Shown piece after piece: positions 1-8,500 of a stretch of 64,000 nucleotides of DNA (the stretch's first letter is position 1; every line of letters starts with the position of its first letter). The position numbers were made by a program, and so were the translations under genes. The stretch spans positions 372,001-436,000 of the forward strand of contig OZ243962.1 of the NCBI GenBank assembly GCA_965214625.1. The letters are read 5' to 3'. This DNA is from G965214625 sp965214625 (GTDB lineage Bacteria > Pseudomonadota > Gammaproteobacteria > Arenicellales > Poriferihabitantaceae). The notes under the pieces are model-generated. The model saw nothing but the letters and a program-made list of their open reading frames with translations. It was not told the DNA's origin and made no database searches.

Positions 1-327
1 TTATCCGCCCTGCTCGGTGCCGGTCGTACCCGGGAAATGATTTTTACTTCCCGACTATTGGATGCCACCGAGGCGTACCGGATAGGATTGGTCTGCGAAG
101 TGCTCGACAACCATCAGGCGATGCAAAACAGAGTGCTCGAAGTGGCCGAAACACTGACCCGGCAAGCACCATTGACCTTGCGAGCGACCAAGGAAATTCA
201 GCGTCGTCTTGCTCAAAACAGACCACAGGACCGGGACTGGATTGTCCGCTGTTATACCAGTGATGATTTTCAGGAGGGACTGGAGGCATTCTTGAACAAA
301 CGGCAGCCACAATGGGAAGGAAAGTAA
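1..327 (+). CDS. Enoyl-CoA hydratase/isomerase family protein, C-terminal part
   Basis: The frame is open from base 1, so the start lies upstream of the window and about 108 C-terminal residues are seen. The stretch LLGAGRTREMIFTSRLLDA, followed by A-x-R-I-G-L-V and ending in EGLEAFLNKRQPQW, is typical of the C-terminal half of crotonase-fold proteins. These hydrate or isomerise acyl-CoA double bonds in the cytoplasm. The catalytic N-terminal half is not visible, so the exact reaction cannot be set. The stop overlaps the start of the next CoA-transferase gene by 16 bases, which suggests one operon for acyl-CoA metabolism. Confidence 0.85.
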   Translation, partial: LSALLGAGRTREMIFTSRLLDATEAYRIGLVCEVLDNHQAMQNRVLEVAETLTRQAPLTLRATKEIQRRLAQNRPQDRDWIVRCYTSDDFQEGLEAFLNKRQPQWEGK

Positions 328-1550
328 ACTGCGGTCCACTCAGCGGTTGCCGGGTCATCGAACTGGCTCATATCATGGCCGGTCCGGTGGCTGGCCTGAT
401 GCTGGCCGATATGGGTGCCGATGTCATTAAAGTGGAGAAAATGGAAGGGGACGATACCCGTCAAATGGTTCCGCCAACGATCAACGGTGAAAGTGCGGCC
501 TTCATGATGATGAACCGGAATAAACGGGGAATCGTACTGGATCTCAAACAGGCACAGGGACGTAAGGTATTGTCGCACATGATTCGACAATCCGACGTGC
601 TGATTGAAAATTATCGATTCGGCACCATGGAACGGTTGGGACTTGGTTACGAGACATTGAAAAAGAACCATCCTCAATTGATTTATCTTGCCCTTTCCGG
701 ATTCGGGCGTACCGGTCCTTATCGCCAACACGGGGGATTCGATCTTATCGCACAGGGGATGTCGGGCCTGATGTCGATTACCGGTGAGGGACAAGGACGC
801 CCTCCCATCAAGGTCGGTGCGCCCATCACCGATATTACCGCTGGCATACTGGGCGCTCTGGGGGTCGCGGCAGCCTATGCCCACCGGCTCAAAACAGGGG
901 TCGGCCAAAAGGTTGAAACATCGCTGTTCGAAGCGGGGATCACTCAAACCTATTGGCAATCCGCGATTGCTTTCGCCACCGGACAGACCCCTGGCGCAAT
1001 GGGCAGCGCACACCCGCTCAATGCCCCTTACCAGGCTTTTCCAACCGCTGATGGCTGGATTAACGTCGGTGCCGCCAACCAGGCCAACTGGGAGAGACTG
1101 GTCGATATTATTGGTGCACCGGAGCTGCAATCCGATCACAGATTCAACTCCAATGCACAGCGTATGAGGCATCTCGATGCCCTGGTGGACACATTGAATC
1201 GCCTGTTCAAGACCCGAACCACGTCTGATTGGCTTGAAAAACTCACCGCTGGCGGAGTTCCGGCGGGACCGGTCCTGACGATCACCCAAATGCATCAAGA
1301 TCCTCAAGCCCTTCACAGGGAAATGATTGTCGAACAAACCCATCCGGTGGCCGAATCGGTGAAAACCATCGGTTTGCCGGTGAAATTCTCTGAAACACCC
1401 GGTGCCGTGACCTTGCCTGCACCGATACTTGGCGAACACAGCAAAGTCATATTAAAAGAATTCCAGTATTCTGATCAGGACATTCAAAAACTGTCTGACA
1501 AAGGCATCATCAAACAGTCCTGTCACACTGCACTCCCCCAAACCACATGA
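312..1550 (+). CDS. CaiB/BaiF (class III) CoA-transferase
   Basis: A 412-residue protein of the formyl-CoA transferase type, which moves CoA between carboxylic acids through an enzyme-bound aspartyl anhydride. Family marks are the N-terminal GCRVIELAHIMAGP and LADMGADVIKVE segments, the loop ENYRFGTMERLGLGYE, and Asp174 in PITDITAG, which matches the catalytic Asp of Frc. Length fits the family (about 400). It is translationally coupled to the hydratase before it and the oxidoreductase after it (ATGA overlap). The neighbours point to activation of a dicarboxylate or similar organic acid. The substrate is not deducible. Confidence 0.88.
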   Translation: MGRKVNCGPLSGCRVIELAHIMAGPVAGLMLADMGADVIKVEKMEGDDTRQMVPPTINGESAAFMMMNRNKRGIVLDLKQAQGRKVLSHMIRQSDVLIENYRFGTMERLGLGYETLKKNHPQLIYLALSGFGRTGPYRQHGGFDLIAQGMSGLMSITGEGQGRPPIKVGAPITDITAGILGALGVAAAYAHRLKTGVGQKVETSLFEAGITQTYWQSAIAFATGQTPGAMGSAHPLNAPYQAFPTADGWINVGAANQANWERLVDIIGAPELQSDHRFNSNAQRMRHLDALVDTLNRLFKTRTTSDWLEKLTAGGVPAGPVLTITQMHQDPQALHREMIVEQTHPVAESVKTIGLPVKFSETPGAVTLPAPILGEHSKVILKEFQYSDQDIQKLSDKGIIKQSCHTALPQTT

Positions 1551-2551
1551 AAGCGATTCAGATTCAACACTACGGTGGAATTGATCAACTTCAGTGCAAT
1601 GAGATTCCGACGCCCCAACCCAAGGCAACCGAAGCACTGATCAAACTGCACTATGCAGGCGTCAATTTCATCGACATCTACATGCGCGATGGGACCTATG
1701 CGAAGTCACAAACCTATCAGACCCCCCTGCCGATGACGCTTGGCATGGAGGCGGTCGGTGAAATCATCGCCATCGGTGAAAAAGTCACCGATTTTGTGAT
1801 CGGTGAAACGGTTTGCTACTGCCTGGTGCGTGGCAGTTATGCCCAGTACGCTGCAGTACCAACGGAGAAACTGACTCGGGTGCCGAGCTCCCTCCCGCTT
1901 GCGAGTGCCTGTACACTGATGCTGCAGGGATTCACTGCCCACTATCTTTCTCATTCCGCTTTTTTGCTCAACCCCAACCATACCTGTCTGATTCATGCCG
2001 CGGCAGGCGGTGTGGGTCAACTGTTGACCCAACTTGCCAAGCAACGTGGGGCTCGCGTCATTGCGACGGTTGGTCATGAAGAAAAAGCAGCACTTGTGAA
2101 ACAACTCGGGGCAGATCACTGTATCTTGTATCGTCATCAGAACTTCGCCGATGAAGTCCACCGTATCACCGAGGCAGAAGGAGTCGATGTCGTCTACGAC
2201 TCGATTGGCAAAGCCACCCTTCACCGTAGTCTTCAATGCCTCAAGCGACGAGGATACTGTATCAATTACGGCGCCAGTTCCGGACAAGCAGCGCCTATTG
2301 CACCACTGCAGCTCGCCGAATCTGGGTCTGTCTTTTTGACGCGCCCGCACCTTGCCGATTACATCGCCAGTCCAAGCGAACGGCAGCAACGTGCAGATGC
2401 CCTGTTTCAGGCAGTCAACGACAAAACCCTGCAGGTCCGAATCGATCGGACCATACCGCTTGAAGATGCCGCCAAGGCGCACCATCTCATGGAAACCCGG
2501 CAGACACGGGGCAAACTGCTTTTACAAATACCGCTTGATAACCCTTGCTGA
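1547..2551 (+). CDS. Zinc-free medium-chain NADPH:quinone oxidoreductase-like protein
   Basis: A 334-residue member of the quinone oxidoreductase branch of the medium-chain dehydrogenase superfamily. It shows the N-terminal signature AGVNFIDIYMRDGTY, the NADPH-binding Rossmann motif AAAGGVGQLLTQLAKQRGA, and a C-terminal end HHLMETRQTRGKLLLQIP. There are no zinc-ligand cysteine clusters. The expected role is NADPH-dependent reduction of quinones or enoyl/enone compounds. The start overlaps the CoA-transferase stop by 4 bases. In this operon it could act on an unsaturated CoA ester or acid, but that is inference. Confidence 0.85.
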   Translation: MKAIQIQHYGGIDQLQCNEIPTPQPKATEALIKLHYAGVNFIDIYMRDGTYAKSQTYQTPLPMTLGMEAVGEIIAIGEKVTDFVIGETVCYCLVRGSYAQYAAVPTEKLTRVPSSLPLASACTLMLQGFTAHYLSHSAFLLNPNHTCLIHAAAGGVGQLLTQLAKQRGARVIATVGHEEKAALVKQLGADHCILYRHQNFADEVHRITEAEGVDVVYDSIGKATLHRSLQCLKRRGYCINYGASSGQAAPIAPLQLAESGSVFLTRPHLADYIASPSERQQRADALFQAVNDKTLQVRIDRTIPLEDAAKAHHLMETRQTRGKLLLQIPLDNPC

Positions 2552-2720
2552 TTCTGATCAACCGGTCACTTATTTCATCTGTTCCCTTGCCTCGCCCATG
2601 ACCCTTTTCAGTCACCGCAAACGGATTGTTCTTGATTGCGAATTCATGTGCCCTGTAATTTGCAGGTCGCAGCATGACGACTATGGTTTCTGAATACATT
2701 TCAAGAACAACTTTGCGGAC

Positions 2721-3965
2721 ATGAATCTGAATAAAGAAGAACAATGCATGCTCAATGGTGAAATGGGCTATGCCCGGCAATGGGCTATGCAACATATGAT
2801 TCAGGTCGGTCAATTTTTCAATGCACGCGACTTTGTCCCTGTCACGCAGGCACACATGATGGCCGACACGGAGTCTTTGGGAGAAGCCGGTGTTCAGTTT
2901 ATCGAAACGCTCGCGAGTCTCTCGGAAGCGGACCGGCGTGTTCGAATTCCGATGATCACGGATCCCAGAGGGATTGATTTCAATCACTATCAGACATTGA
3001 AGCAGACAGACGAAATGGCACTCCTCGAACAGCGGGCGATCAATGCGTTTTCTGCGCTCGGTATCCTCATGACCGATACCTGTATCAACTATCAGACCAT
3101 CTCGGCCCCCACGAGAGGTGAACATCTGGCTTTTGGTGATACCGGTGTCGTGATTTACTGCAATAGTGTACTCGGTGCCTTTTCCAACTTTGAGGGTGGA
3201 CCGTCCGCACTCGCCGCCGGACTGACCGGACGCACGCCCCGATATGGACTGCATCTGGATTGCCATCGCCGGGCAACCAGGCGGTTTGAGGTGACCTACC
3301 AACCCCGAAATCTGGCAGAATGGGGTGCGCTAGGGGCTATTGTCGGCAAACAGGTCGGTTCATACTGGGAAATCCCCGTGATTGAAGGCATTGAACTCCC
3401 TCCCCGGTCCGACGAGTTGAAACACATGGGTGCTGCCATGGCAAGCTTCGGCTCGATTCCGCTTTTCCATCTGGTCGGCTATACCCCTGAAGCATCGGAC
3501 ATTTCGCTGGTTTGCGATCCGTTGTCACTGCATTGCGAACGAATAGAAGAACGACATTTCACCGACTTTTTCAACCATTATGATGCCAGTGGGGAAAAAG
3601 TCGATGTGGTGGTCTTTTCCGCTCCGCAGCTTTCCCTTTTTGAAATAAGTGATATTGTCCAATTGCTTGGCAACCGAAAGATTCATCCCGAAACCATGTT
3701 ATTGGTCGTTACATCGCCGTCAGTCTATGTCGATGCGGTTCGGTTCGGACTGGTTGAAAAAATAGAACACGCAGGCGGACTGGTATTGCAGGGAATGTGT
3801 TTTTATCAGAGTTATGCCAGGGAAATGGGGTATGCGAATGGATGGCGGCGACTATTGACCAATTCAGCAAAGCTGGTGAATATTATCGGCGGTTACGGTT
3901 ATCAGCCGACGCTGGCCAGCATGAGAGACTGTGTCGACTCGGCCGTCAGTGGAAAAATGCCATGA
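2721..3965 (+). CDS. Aconitase X catalytic (large) subunit, DUF521 family
   Basis: A 414-residue protein beginning MNLNKEEQCMLNGEMGYAR, a typical aconitase-X N-terminus. Further signatures are HMMADTESLGEAGVQFIE, the DTCINYQTISAPTRGEHLAFGD segment (shared family block), NSVLGAFSNFEGG and GRTPRYGLHLD. Known relatives dehydrate cis-3-hydroxy-L-proline in bacteria or mevalonate 5-phosphate in archaea, using an iron-sulfur cluster. The small subunit follows with an ATGA overlap, so the enzyme is of the two-subunit type. The nearby acid transporters and CoA-transferase suggest a hydroxy-acid dehydratase. The substrate is open. Confidence 0.88.
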   Translation: MNLNKEEQCMLNGEMGYARQWAMQHMIQVGQFFNARDFVPVTQAHMMADTESLGEAGVQFIETLASLSEADRRVRIPMITDPRGIDFNHYQTLKQTDEMALLEQRAINAFSALGILMTDTCINYQTISAPTRGEHLAFGDTGVVIYCNSVLGAFSNFEGGPSALAAGLTGRTPRYGLHLDCHRRATRRFEVTYQPRNLAEWGALGAIVGKQVGSYWEIPVIEGIELPPRSDELKHMGAAMASFGSIPLFHLVGYTPEASDISLVCDPLSLHCERIEERHFTDFFNHYDASGEKVDVVVFSAPQLSLFEISDIVQLLGNRKIHPETMLLVVTSPSVYVDAVRFGLVEKIEHAGGLVLQGMCFYQSYAREMGYANGWRRLLTNSAKLVNIIGGYGYQPTLASMRDCVDSAVSGKMP

Positions 3966-4390
3966 GCATCCGCATTCTCAAATGTCACCGTGGCATCGGC
4001 GTAACAGTCAGCGGCGAGGCATTGGTAGCCAACGACAATTTCTCCGCCCGATATGACCTTGACCGGATCGAAGGTGTTTTTTCACGTCCACAACATGCCT
4101 TGTATGGTCAAAGTTATGTTGACCGGATATTGGTTGTCAATACCGCAAAAGGGGGGGTTGCCACTGCCTGGATGCTGTATGAAATGGTCTCCAGAAATAA
4201 GGCACCCAAGGCGATATTATTCAACCACGTCAATCCCATCCTTGCCCAAGGTGCCGCGTTGGCCAATCTAACCCTGTGTGACCGGTTCGAAGCGGGAGAC
4301 GTAACCCGTCTGATTCGTTCCGGAGACCATGTTTTCATCGAACCGGCGAAGGGACAAGTCACGATACAAACAGCTGACGACTCGATTTAG
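3962..4390 (+). CDS. Aconitase X small (swivelling-domain) subunit, DUF126 family
   Basis: A 142-residue protein starting at the ATG that overlaps the large-subunit stop; a longer reading from 3797 merely runs through the preceding gene in another frame. The motifs ALVANDNFSARYDLD, HALYGQSYVDRILVV and NTAKGGVATAWMLYEM are characteristic of the DUF126 swivelling domain that completes the aconitase-X active site. NHVNPILAQGAALANL also fits. It is expected to form a heterodimer with the product of 2721-3965 in the cytoplasm. Confidence 0.88.
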   Translation: MSIRILKCHRGIGVTVSGEALVANDNFSARYDLDRIEGVFSRPQHALYGQSYVDRILVVNTAKGGVATAWMLYEMVSRNKAPKAILFNHVNPILAQGAALANLTLCDRFEAGDVTRLIRSGDHVFIEPAKGQVTIQTADDSI

Positions 4391-4795
4391 CCCAGTTTTT
4401 TCAGTGCGCCCTTCTGACAATCCCCGTTGCCCGAAACAATCCCGCTGATCCGCAATGGCGGTTGTCCGCAAACTGATTTCGGCACCTTCCGTACCAGGAT
4501 GGTGATAAACACGCACCCCCATCAAGGAAAGGCTATAAAGCCCTTGCAGTATCCCGATGTGCTGGCATATCAATCGTATATCGGATTCGACTATCGACCA
4601 CCAGTCCCTGAAGAGGACCTGCGGTTGTATTGCAACTGTCTGACCGGCATCCATATAGGATGCATAGATACCTGCCCAGCCCTGAACTGACAAGGCACGA
4701 TTCAACCATAATCCGCCAACACCCACAACAGAACAAGAAAACACACGTACAGCACCATTGATCTGATATTGCGACCGTCGTCCCCTCTTGTCGCC
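4391..4795. other. Intergenic region with no convincing gene
   Basis: This stretch of about 400 bases lies between the converging aconitase-X and AEC transporter genes. On the minus strand a GTG-started frame (about 4744 to 4268) and two overlapping frames give hydrophobic N-terminal fragments. They run into the coding region of the aconitase-X small subunit and match no family I know. No clear terminator or RNA gene was seen. It could be the remains of a small membrane-anchored gene. Confidence 0.4.
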
Positions 4796-5749
4796 TCACG
4801 ACAGCATGACGCGGGCAGGGCCCAGATAATGCTGGGCAATCAGTAACGTCACCGGCAAGGTAACAAAGGAAACACCGGTCTGAATAGTGACGATTGCCGC
4901 CATTGCAGGCGCATCACCCCCCATTTGTCGGGCCAGGGTATACGACCCGGCAGCACTCGGTACCGCACCAAACAGGATCGCAATCAAAGTGCTTTGGACA
5001 TCCAGTCCCACCCAGTAGGCCATCAACCCGACCACGACGGGAAACAGAACCATTTTACCGCCCACGGCCAACAGTGTGGGCACTGCCGCCGCTTTCATGG
5101 CTCGAACACGTATATTAGCTCCAACACTGAGCAGTACGATGGGAAGTGCAGCACCTCCCAAAATTACCGCGATGTCATAAACAACCGGAATGTACTGGAC
5201 ACCGGAAAAATTGATAGCAATACCCAGCGCAACGGCAATCAGTATCGGATTACGCGCCAAATCACGCAATATCACCATGAGAACACTTTTTTGATCCCGT
5301 CCGCTGAGCATAATGACCATCAACGACACCACCGACACATTGGTGACCGGAATCAAAAGTGCGGTAATAATCGCTGCAATGGCGATGCCTTCGGCTCCGA
5401 AAAGTCGGTCGGCAACGGCCAAGGCAATAAACGTATTGTGACGGGCACAACCCTGCAGCACCGATGTCCATAAAGGACGTTTCATCCTCAGCAGTCTCCC
5501 TGCAACCAATCCAAACAACACGGCACTGACAAAACCGGCATAAATCACCAAAGAGAGCAGGCTGAATCGCTCAGTAGACAGATCCATGGTTGCCATTTTG
5601 TAAAACAGGAATGGCGGAAAAAGCACCCAATAGACCAGTTTGTCGTTGAGGTTCCAAAACGCAATGCTGGGTATGCCTCCACGACGAAGGAGATGACCCA
5701 ATAAAATCAGGATAAAGATCGGCGCAATGGCAAAGAGAATATTGGGCAT
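4796..5749 (-). CDS. AEC family transporter (malonate/auxin-carrier type permease)
   Basis: A 317-residue integral membrane protein with about ten hydrophobic helices in two halves, beginning MPNILFAIAPIFILILLGHLLRR. The motif GCARHNTFIALAVADRLFG, with N in a GxxRxNxx context, and the C-terminal GAVPSAAGSYTLARQMGGD are typical of the auxin efflux carrier family, whose bacterial members (for example MdcF) move malonate or other small acids. It reads opposite to the aconitase-X pair. It probably exports or imports a carboxylate used by the surrounding pathway. The substrate is unknown. Confidence 0.85.
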   Translation of the reverse strand: MPNILFAIAPIFILILLGHLLRRGGIPSIAFWNLNDKLVYWVLFPPFLFYKMATMDLSTERFSLLSLVIYAGFVSAVLFGLVAGRLLRMKRPLWTSVLQGCARHNTFIALAVADRLFGAEGIAIAAIITALLIPVTNVSVVSLMVIMLSGRDQKSVLMVILRDLARNPILIAVALGIAINFSGVQYIPVVYDIAVILGGAALPIVLLSVGANIRVRAMKAAAVPTLLAVGGKMVLFPVVVGLMAYWVGLDVQSTLIAILFGAVPSAAGSYTLARQMGGDAPAMAAIVTIQTGVSFVTLPVTLLIAQHYLGPARVMLS

Positions 5750-6191
5750 TGGATTCTAGTGTTTATGGATCATAGGGTACTTTGAAAAGACGTGAGGGTC
5801 GGGCACATCAAAACCCTCCTTTTTTGCTTCGATTCTTTATCTGATCGGTGACTGATTCGTGCTTTTCCTGTATCCAGTGTGCAATCCAGGTCAACCCGAT
5901 TGACACGGTTACGATAAAAGCGGGATAAGCATAAAGAGCAGGTATTGCGGAAACATAACAGCCATTTCAAACAATCGGATCATAAAGTGCGCTTGCTTTC
6001 CCTCAATGTCTTGCACAAAGACTCCTTGCAATCAGGTAGTCCCATTGCTTGATTGCCAAACGGCATCTCAGGATTCGTTCAGTGACCGCTACGGAAAAGA
6101 GGCTGCGGGAAAACGGGATACCAAGTAGCACCTGGCAAAGCCCCCGACTTTGCACATCACCCGGAGTATCCGGTCAGGCCACCAACAGGTG
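5750..6191. other. Intergenic region with a possible frameshifted small membrane ORF
   Basis: On the minus strand an ATG at 5983 opens a hydrophobic frame (MIRLFEMAVMFPQYLLFML) that stops after 24 codons. A second frame continues with PAFIVTVSIGLTWIAHWIQ and a charged tail, ending at 5808. Together they resemble a roughly 50-residue one- or two-helix membrane protein split by a frameshift. A strong GGAGG follows its end. The family is not recognised and it may be fortuitous. The remainder, 5984-6191, shows nothing I can identify. Confidence 0.25.
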
Positions 6192-7685
6192 TCAATCTGC
6201 TTTTTTGAAAAAAGCACCGTAGATACTGGCTGCCAATGTCAACATCCCCGCGATCAGCAAACCCAATGCAATCGGTCTCCCGAAAAACCCCAGCCACTCA
6301 AAATGCAGCATCTGCATCGCCTGTGCAAACGTCTGTTCACCGATCCGCCCCAGGATCAGCCCCAATACGATGCCTGCCACGGAATAACCCGACCGTCTGA
6401 GGAAAAAACCTACCGCGCCAGCAACAAACATGACAAGAACGTCAATAGTCAGCCCCCTTACCGCATACGCCCCCACGGTTGCGAGACACAAAATCAACGG
6501 CGCCAGGAACTGAAAGGGAATGCGAAGCAGATTAATGATGGTTTTGGTTTCCATATAGCCGATAAGAAGAATCGATGCATTGGCGAAAAACATGGCGGCA
6601 AAGACAACCCAGACCAAATCGGCACTGTTAAGGAACACCAGGGGGCCCGGTTCCATGTCATGCATCTGGAATACACCGACCATCATCGCGGTCAGCGCGC
6701 CACCGGGCAACCCGAGTGCCAGTAATGGAATCATCGCAGCTCCGGTCGCAGCATTGTTGGCTGTTTCCGATGAAATGACACCTTCCATTTTTCCCTTTCC
6801 GAATTCGTTGCGATCCTTGGACCATCGGACGGCTTCGTTATACCCCATAAATGCGGCCAAGGTCGCTCCGATACCCGGCAATATGCCACAGAAAAACCCG
6901 ATCACGATAGAACGAATGACCGCAAACTTGTGTGCCAACAGTTCAGCCAGACTCGGGAAATCGACACTCAGTTCCGGGGCCTTGTAGGAACCGGAGGCCT
7001 TTTTTTCTGCCTGCACAAATATCTCGGTCACGGCAAAAAACCCCAGTATCATGGGGATGAAATGGATACCGGCAAGCAAATACGGCATATCAAAATCCCA
7101 GCGTTCGATTCCACCGACCGGGTCGAGTCCAACCACCGCGATTAACAGGCCAACCAACACCGACAGCCAGCCTTTCCAGAAAGTCTTTGCACCGACCGAT
7201 GATGCCACCGCCAGCCCGAAAAAAACCAAAGCAAAAATTTCGGGGGGACCAAAGGCAGAAATCGCCCAGTTGGCAATCGGTGCAGTAGCGATCATCATGA
7301 TGACTGTTGACACCACGCCACCGAGGGCCGAGCACATCACGGCCGCGCCGACCGCTTTCCCCGCCTGTCCTTTCAGGGTCATGGCATAGCCATCAAATGC
7401 GGTCGGCGCATTCTCTGGTGCACCTGGAATATTAAACAGGATCGCGGTAATCGCCCCGCCATAGACACCGGTACAATAGATCACGGAAAACAGCATGATG
7501 CCATGTTCCGGAGAGAGGTGTGCCGTAAAGGGAAGCAATATGGCGGCCAGTGTCAGCATGCTGACCCCGGGGATGGCACCAAACAGCATGCCACCGACAA
7601 CCCCGCCCAAGAAGATCAGAATGCCTACGGGATCGCTGAACAAGGTGACTGTCCCACCGATGAAATTGTTGATCACGTCCATCAA
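6192..7685 (-). CDS. tctA: Tripartite tricarboxylate transporter large permease, TctA family
   Basis: A 497-residue protein with about twelve transmembrane helices. It contains the family hallmarks GAIPGVSMLTLAAILLPFT near the N-terminus and IGFFCGILPGIGATLAAFMGY near residue 260. Length equals the usual TctA length (about 500). It is the large membrane subunit that, with TctB and the periplasmic binder TctC, takes up carboxylates using an ion gradient. Gene order on the minus strand is tctC-tctB-tctA with 12 bases between tctB and tctA. The ligand could be a carboxylate or a sulfonate. The context leaves it open. Confidence 0.93.
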   Translation of the reverse strand: MMDVINNFIGGTVTLFSDPVGILIFLGGVVGGMLFGAIPGVSMLTLAAILLPFTAHLSPEHGIMLFSVIYCTGVYGGAITAILFNIPGAPENAPTAFDGYAMTLKGQAGKAVGAAVMCSALGGVVSTVIMMIATAPIANWAISAFGPPEIFALVFFGLAVASSVGAKTFWKGWLSVLVGLLIAVVGLDPVGGIERWDFDMPYLLAGIHFIPMILGFFAVTEIFVQAEKKASGSYKAPELSVDFPSLAELLAHKFAVIRSIVIGFFCGILPGIGATLAAFMGYNEAVRWSKDRNEFGKGKMEGVISSETANNAATGAAMIPLLALGLPGGALTAMMVGVFQMHDMEPGPLVFLNSADLVWVVFAAMFFANASILLIGYMETKTIINLLRIPFQFLAPLILCLATVGAYAVRGLTIDVLVMFVAGAVGFFLRRSGYSVAGIVLGLILGRIGEQTFAQAMQMLHFEWLGFFGRPIALGLLIAGMLTLAASIYGAFFKKAD

Positions 7686-7697
7686 GCTATCCCGGTC

Positions 7698-8414
7698 TTA
7701 TTGAAAAATATTGACCATCGTTGTGCCAAATTCATAAAACGGACTGATATTCCCGGTCGGCAGTCCAACATACAGCAGGCTGACAAACATCATGATCAGA
7801 ATCGCGAATATCAACACCATAATCAACCCCATCCATTTAAAACGACGTTCTCCCATCAGATACATGACCGCCAAGATAAAAAACGGCGCCATGGCATAAA
7901 AACCGAAATCCTGCAGAAATGCCGCAAACAGGATCGGCAAGGCAATCATGCCTCCGAGTTGATTGCCCCGGATCGCTACACCATAGATCACCACCAGGAT
8001 CCCACCGCAAATTAATTTGAGAACATGCAGGCCGGATTTTTCCAGGGAAAACGCATTGGCAATGCCTTCCGGTAGATTCAGATACACAAATGGGATGAAC
8101 AGCAACAAGAGCGTCCAGACATACCAGCGAACGGTATTGTGGGTGGAGTCACGCGCAGCCGTTTCAGCACCATCATCGCTGGCCTTGCCAATGGTACTGG
8201 AGACAATATGCTCTCCCCGTCTCCAAAAAAACAGCAGTTGACCGATGGCAGCAAATGCAATCAGAAGCAGGATCGCCCTGGGCCAGGCAGAAGCACCGTA
8301 CTTGTAAATTTCAATCTCTCGATCAAAATCAAATGAATAGATGTAGAGAAAAGCCATGAACCCAAGCCACAGTGTCGCCTCAACAATGTGTCCTGCCCTA
8401 AGCTTGCCCATCAT
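7698..8414 (-). CDS. tctB: Tripartite tricarboxylate transporter small membrane subunit, TctB family
   Basis: A 238-residue protein with an N-terminal helix (EATLWLGFMAFLYIYSF), a second helix (AWPRAILLLIAFAAIGQLLF), a polar linker, and three to four C-terminal helices including QDFGFYAMAPFFILAVMYL and ILIMMFVSLLYVGLPTG. The end of this last segment is the TctB signature before the C-terminus. It is longer than the usual 150-180 residues because of the polar linker, roughly residues 65-100. It lies between tctC and tctA. A strong hairpin terminator separates it from tctC. Confidence 0.85.
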   Translation of the reverse strand: MMGKLRAGHIVEATLWLGFMAFLYIYSFDFDREIEIYKYGASAWPRAILLLIAFAAIGQLLFFWRRGEHIVSSTIGKASDDGAETAARDSTHNTVRWYVWTLLLLFIPFVYLNLPEGIANAFSLEKSGLHVLKLICGGILVVIYGVAIRGNQLGGMIALPILFAAFLQDFGFYAMAPFFILAVMYLMGERRFKWMGLIMVLIFAILIMMFVSLLYVGLPTGNISPFYEFGTTMVNIFQ

Positions 8415-8441
8415 CCACCTCCACTACGGTCTGTCAATAAA

Positions 8442-8473
8442 AAGGCCCCGCCGATCACGATCGGTGGGGCCTT
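8442..8473 (-). terminator. Hairpin terminator/attenuator between tctC and tctB
   Basis: The inverted repeat AAGGCCCC-x-CCGATC / GATCGG-x-GGGGCCTT closes a 3-base loop. Read on the minus strand it is followed by a run of T (TTTTTATTG), so it has the form of a Rho-independent terminator directly after tctC. Partial termination here would make more binding protein than membrane subunits, the usual stoichiometry in binding-protein transporters. Confidence 0.85.
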
Positions 8474-8500
8474 GGGTACAAGTCTTATCAAAAGGCCAGA

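Noticed and set aside
270..1439. A 389-residue minus-strand frame opposite the CoA-transferase gene
   Set aside because: The plus-strand CoA-transferase has all family motifs. The opposite frame is a shadow.
4268..4744. A 158-residue minus-strand frame with a hydrophobic start
   Set aside because: It starts with GTG, runs into the aconitase-X small-subunit gene and matches no family. It is kept only as a note in the intergenic entry.
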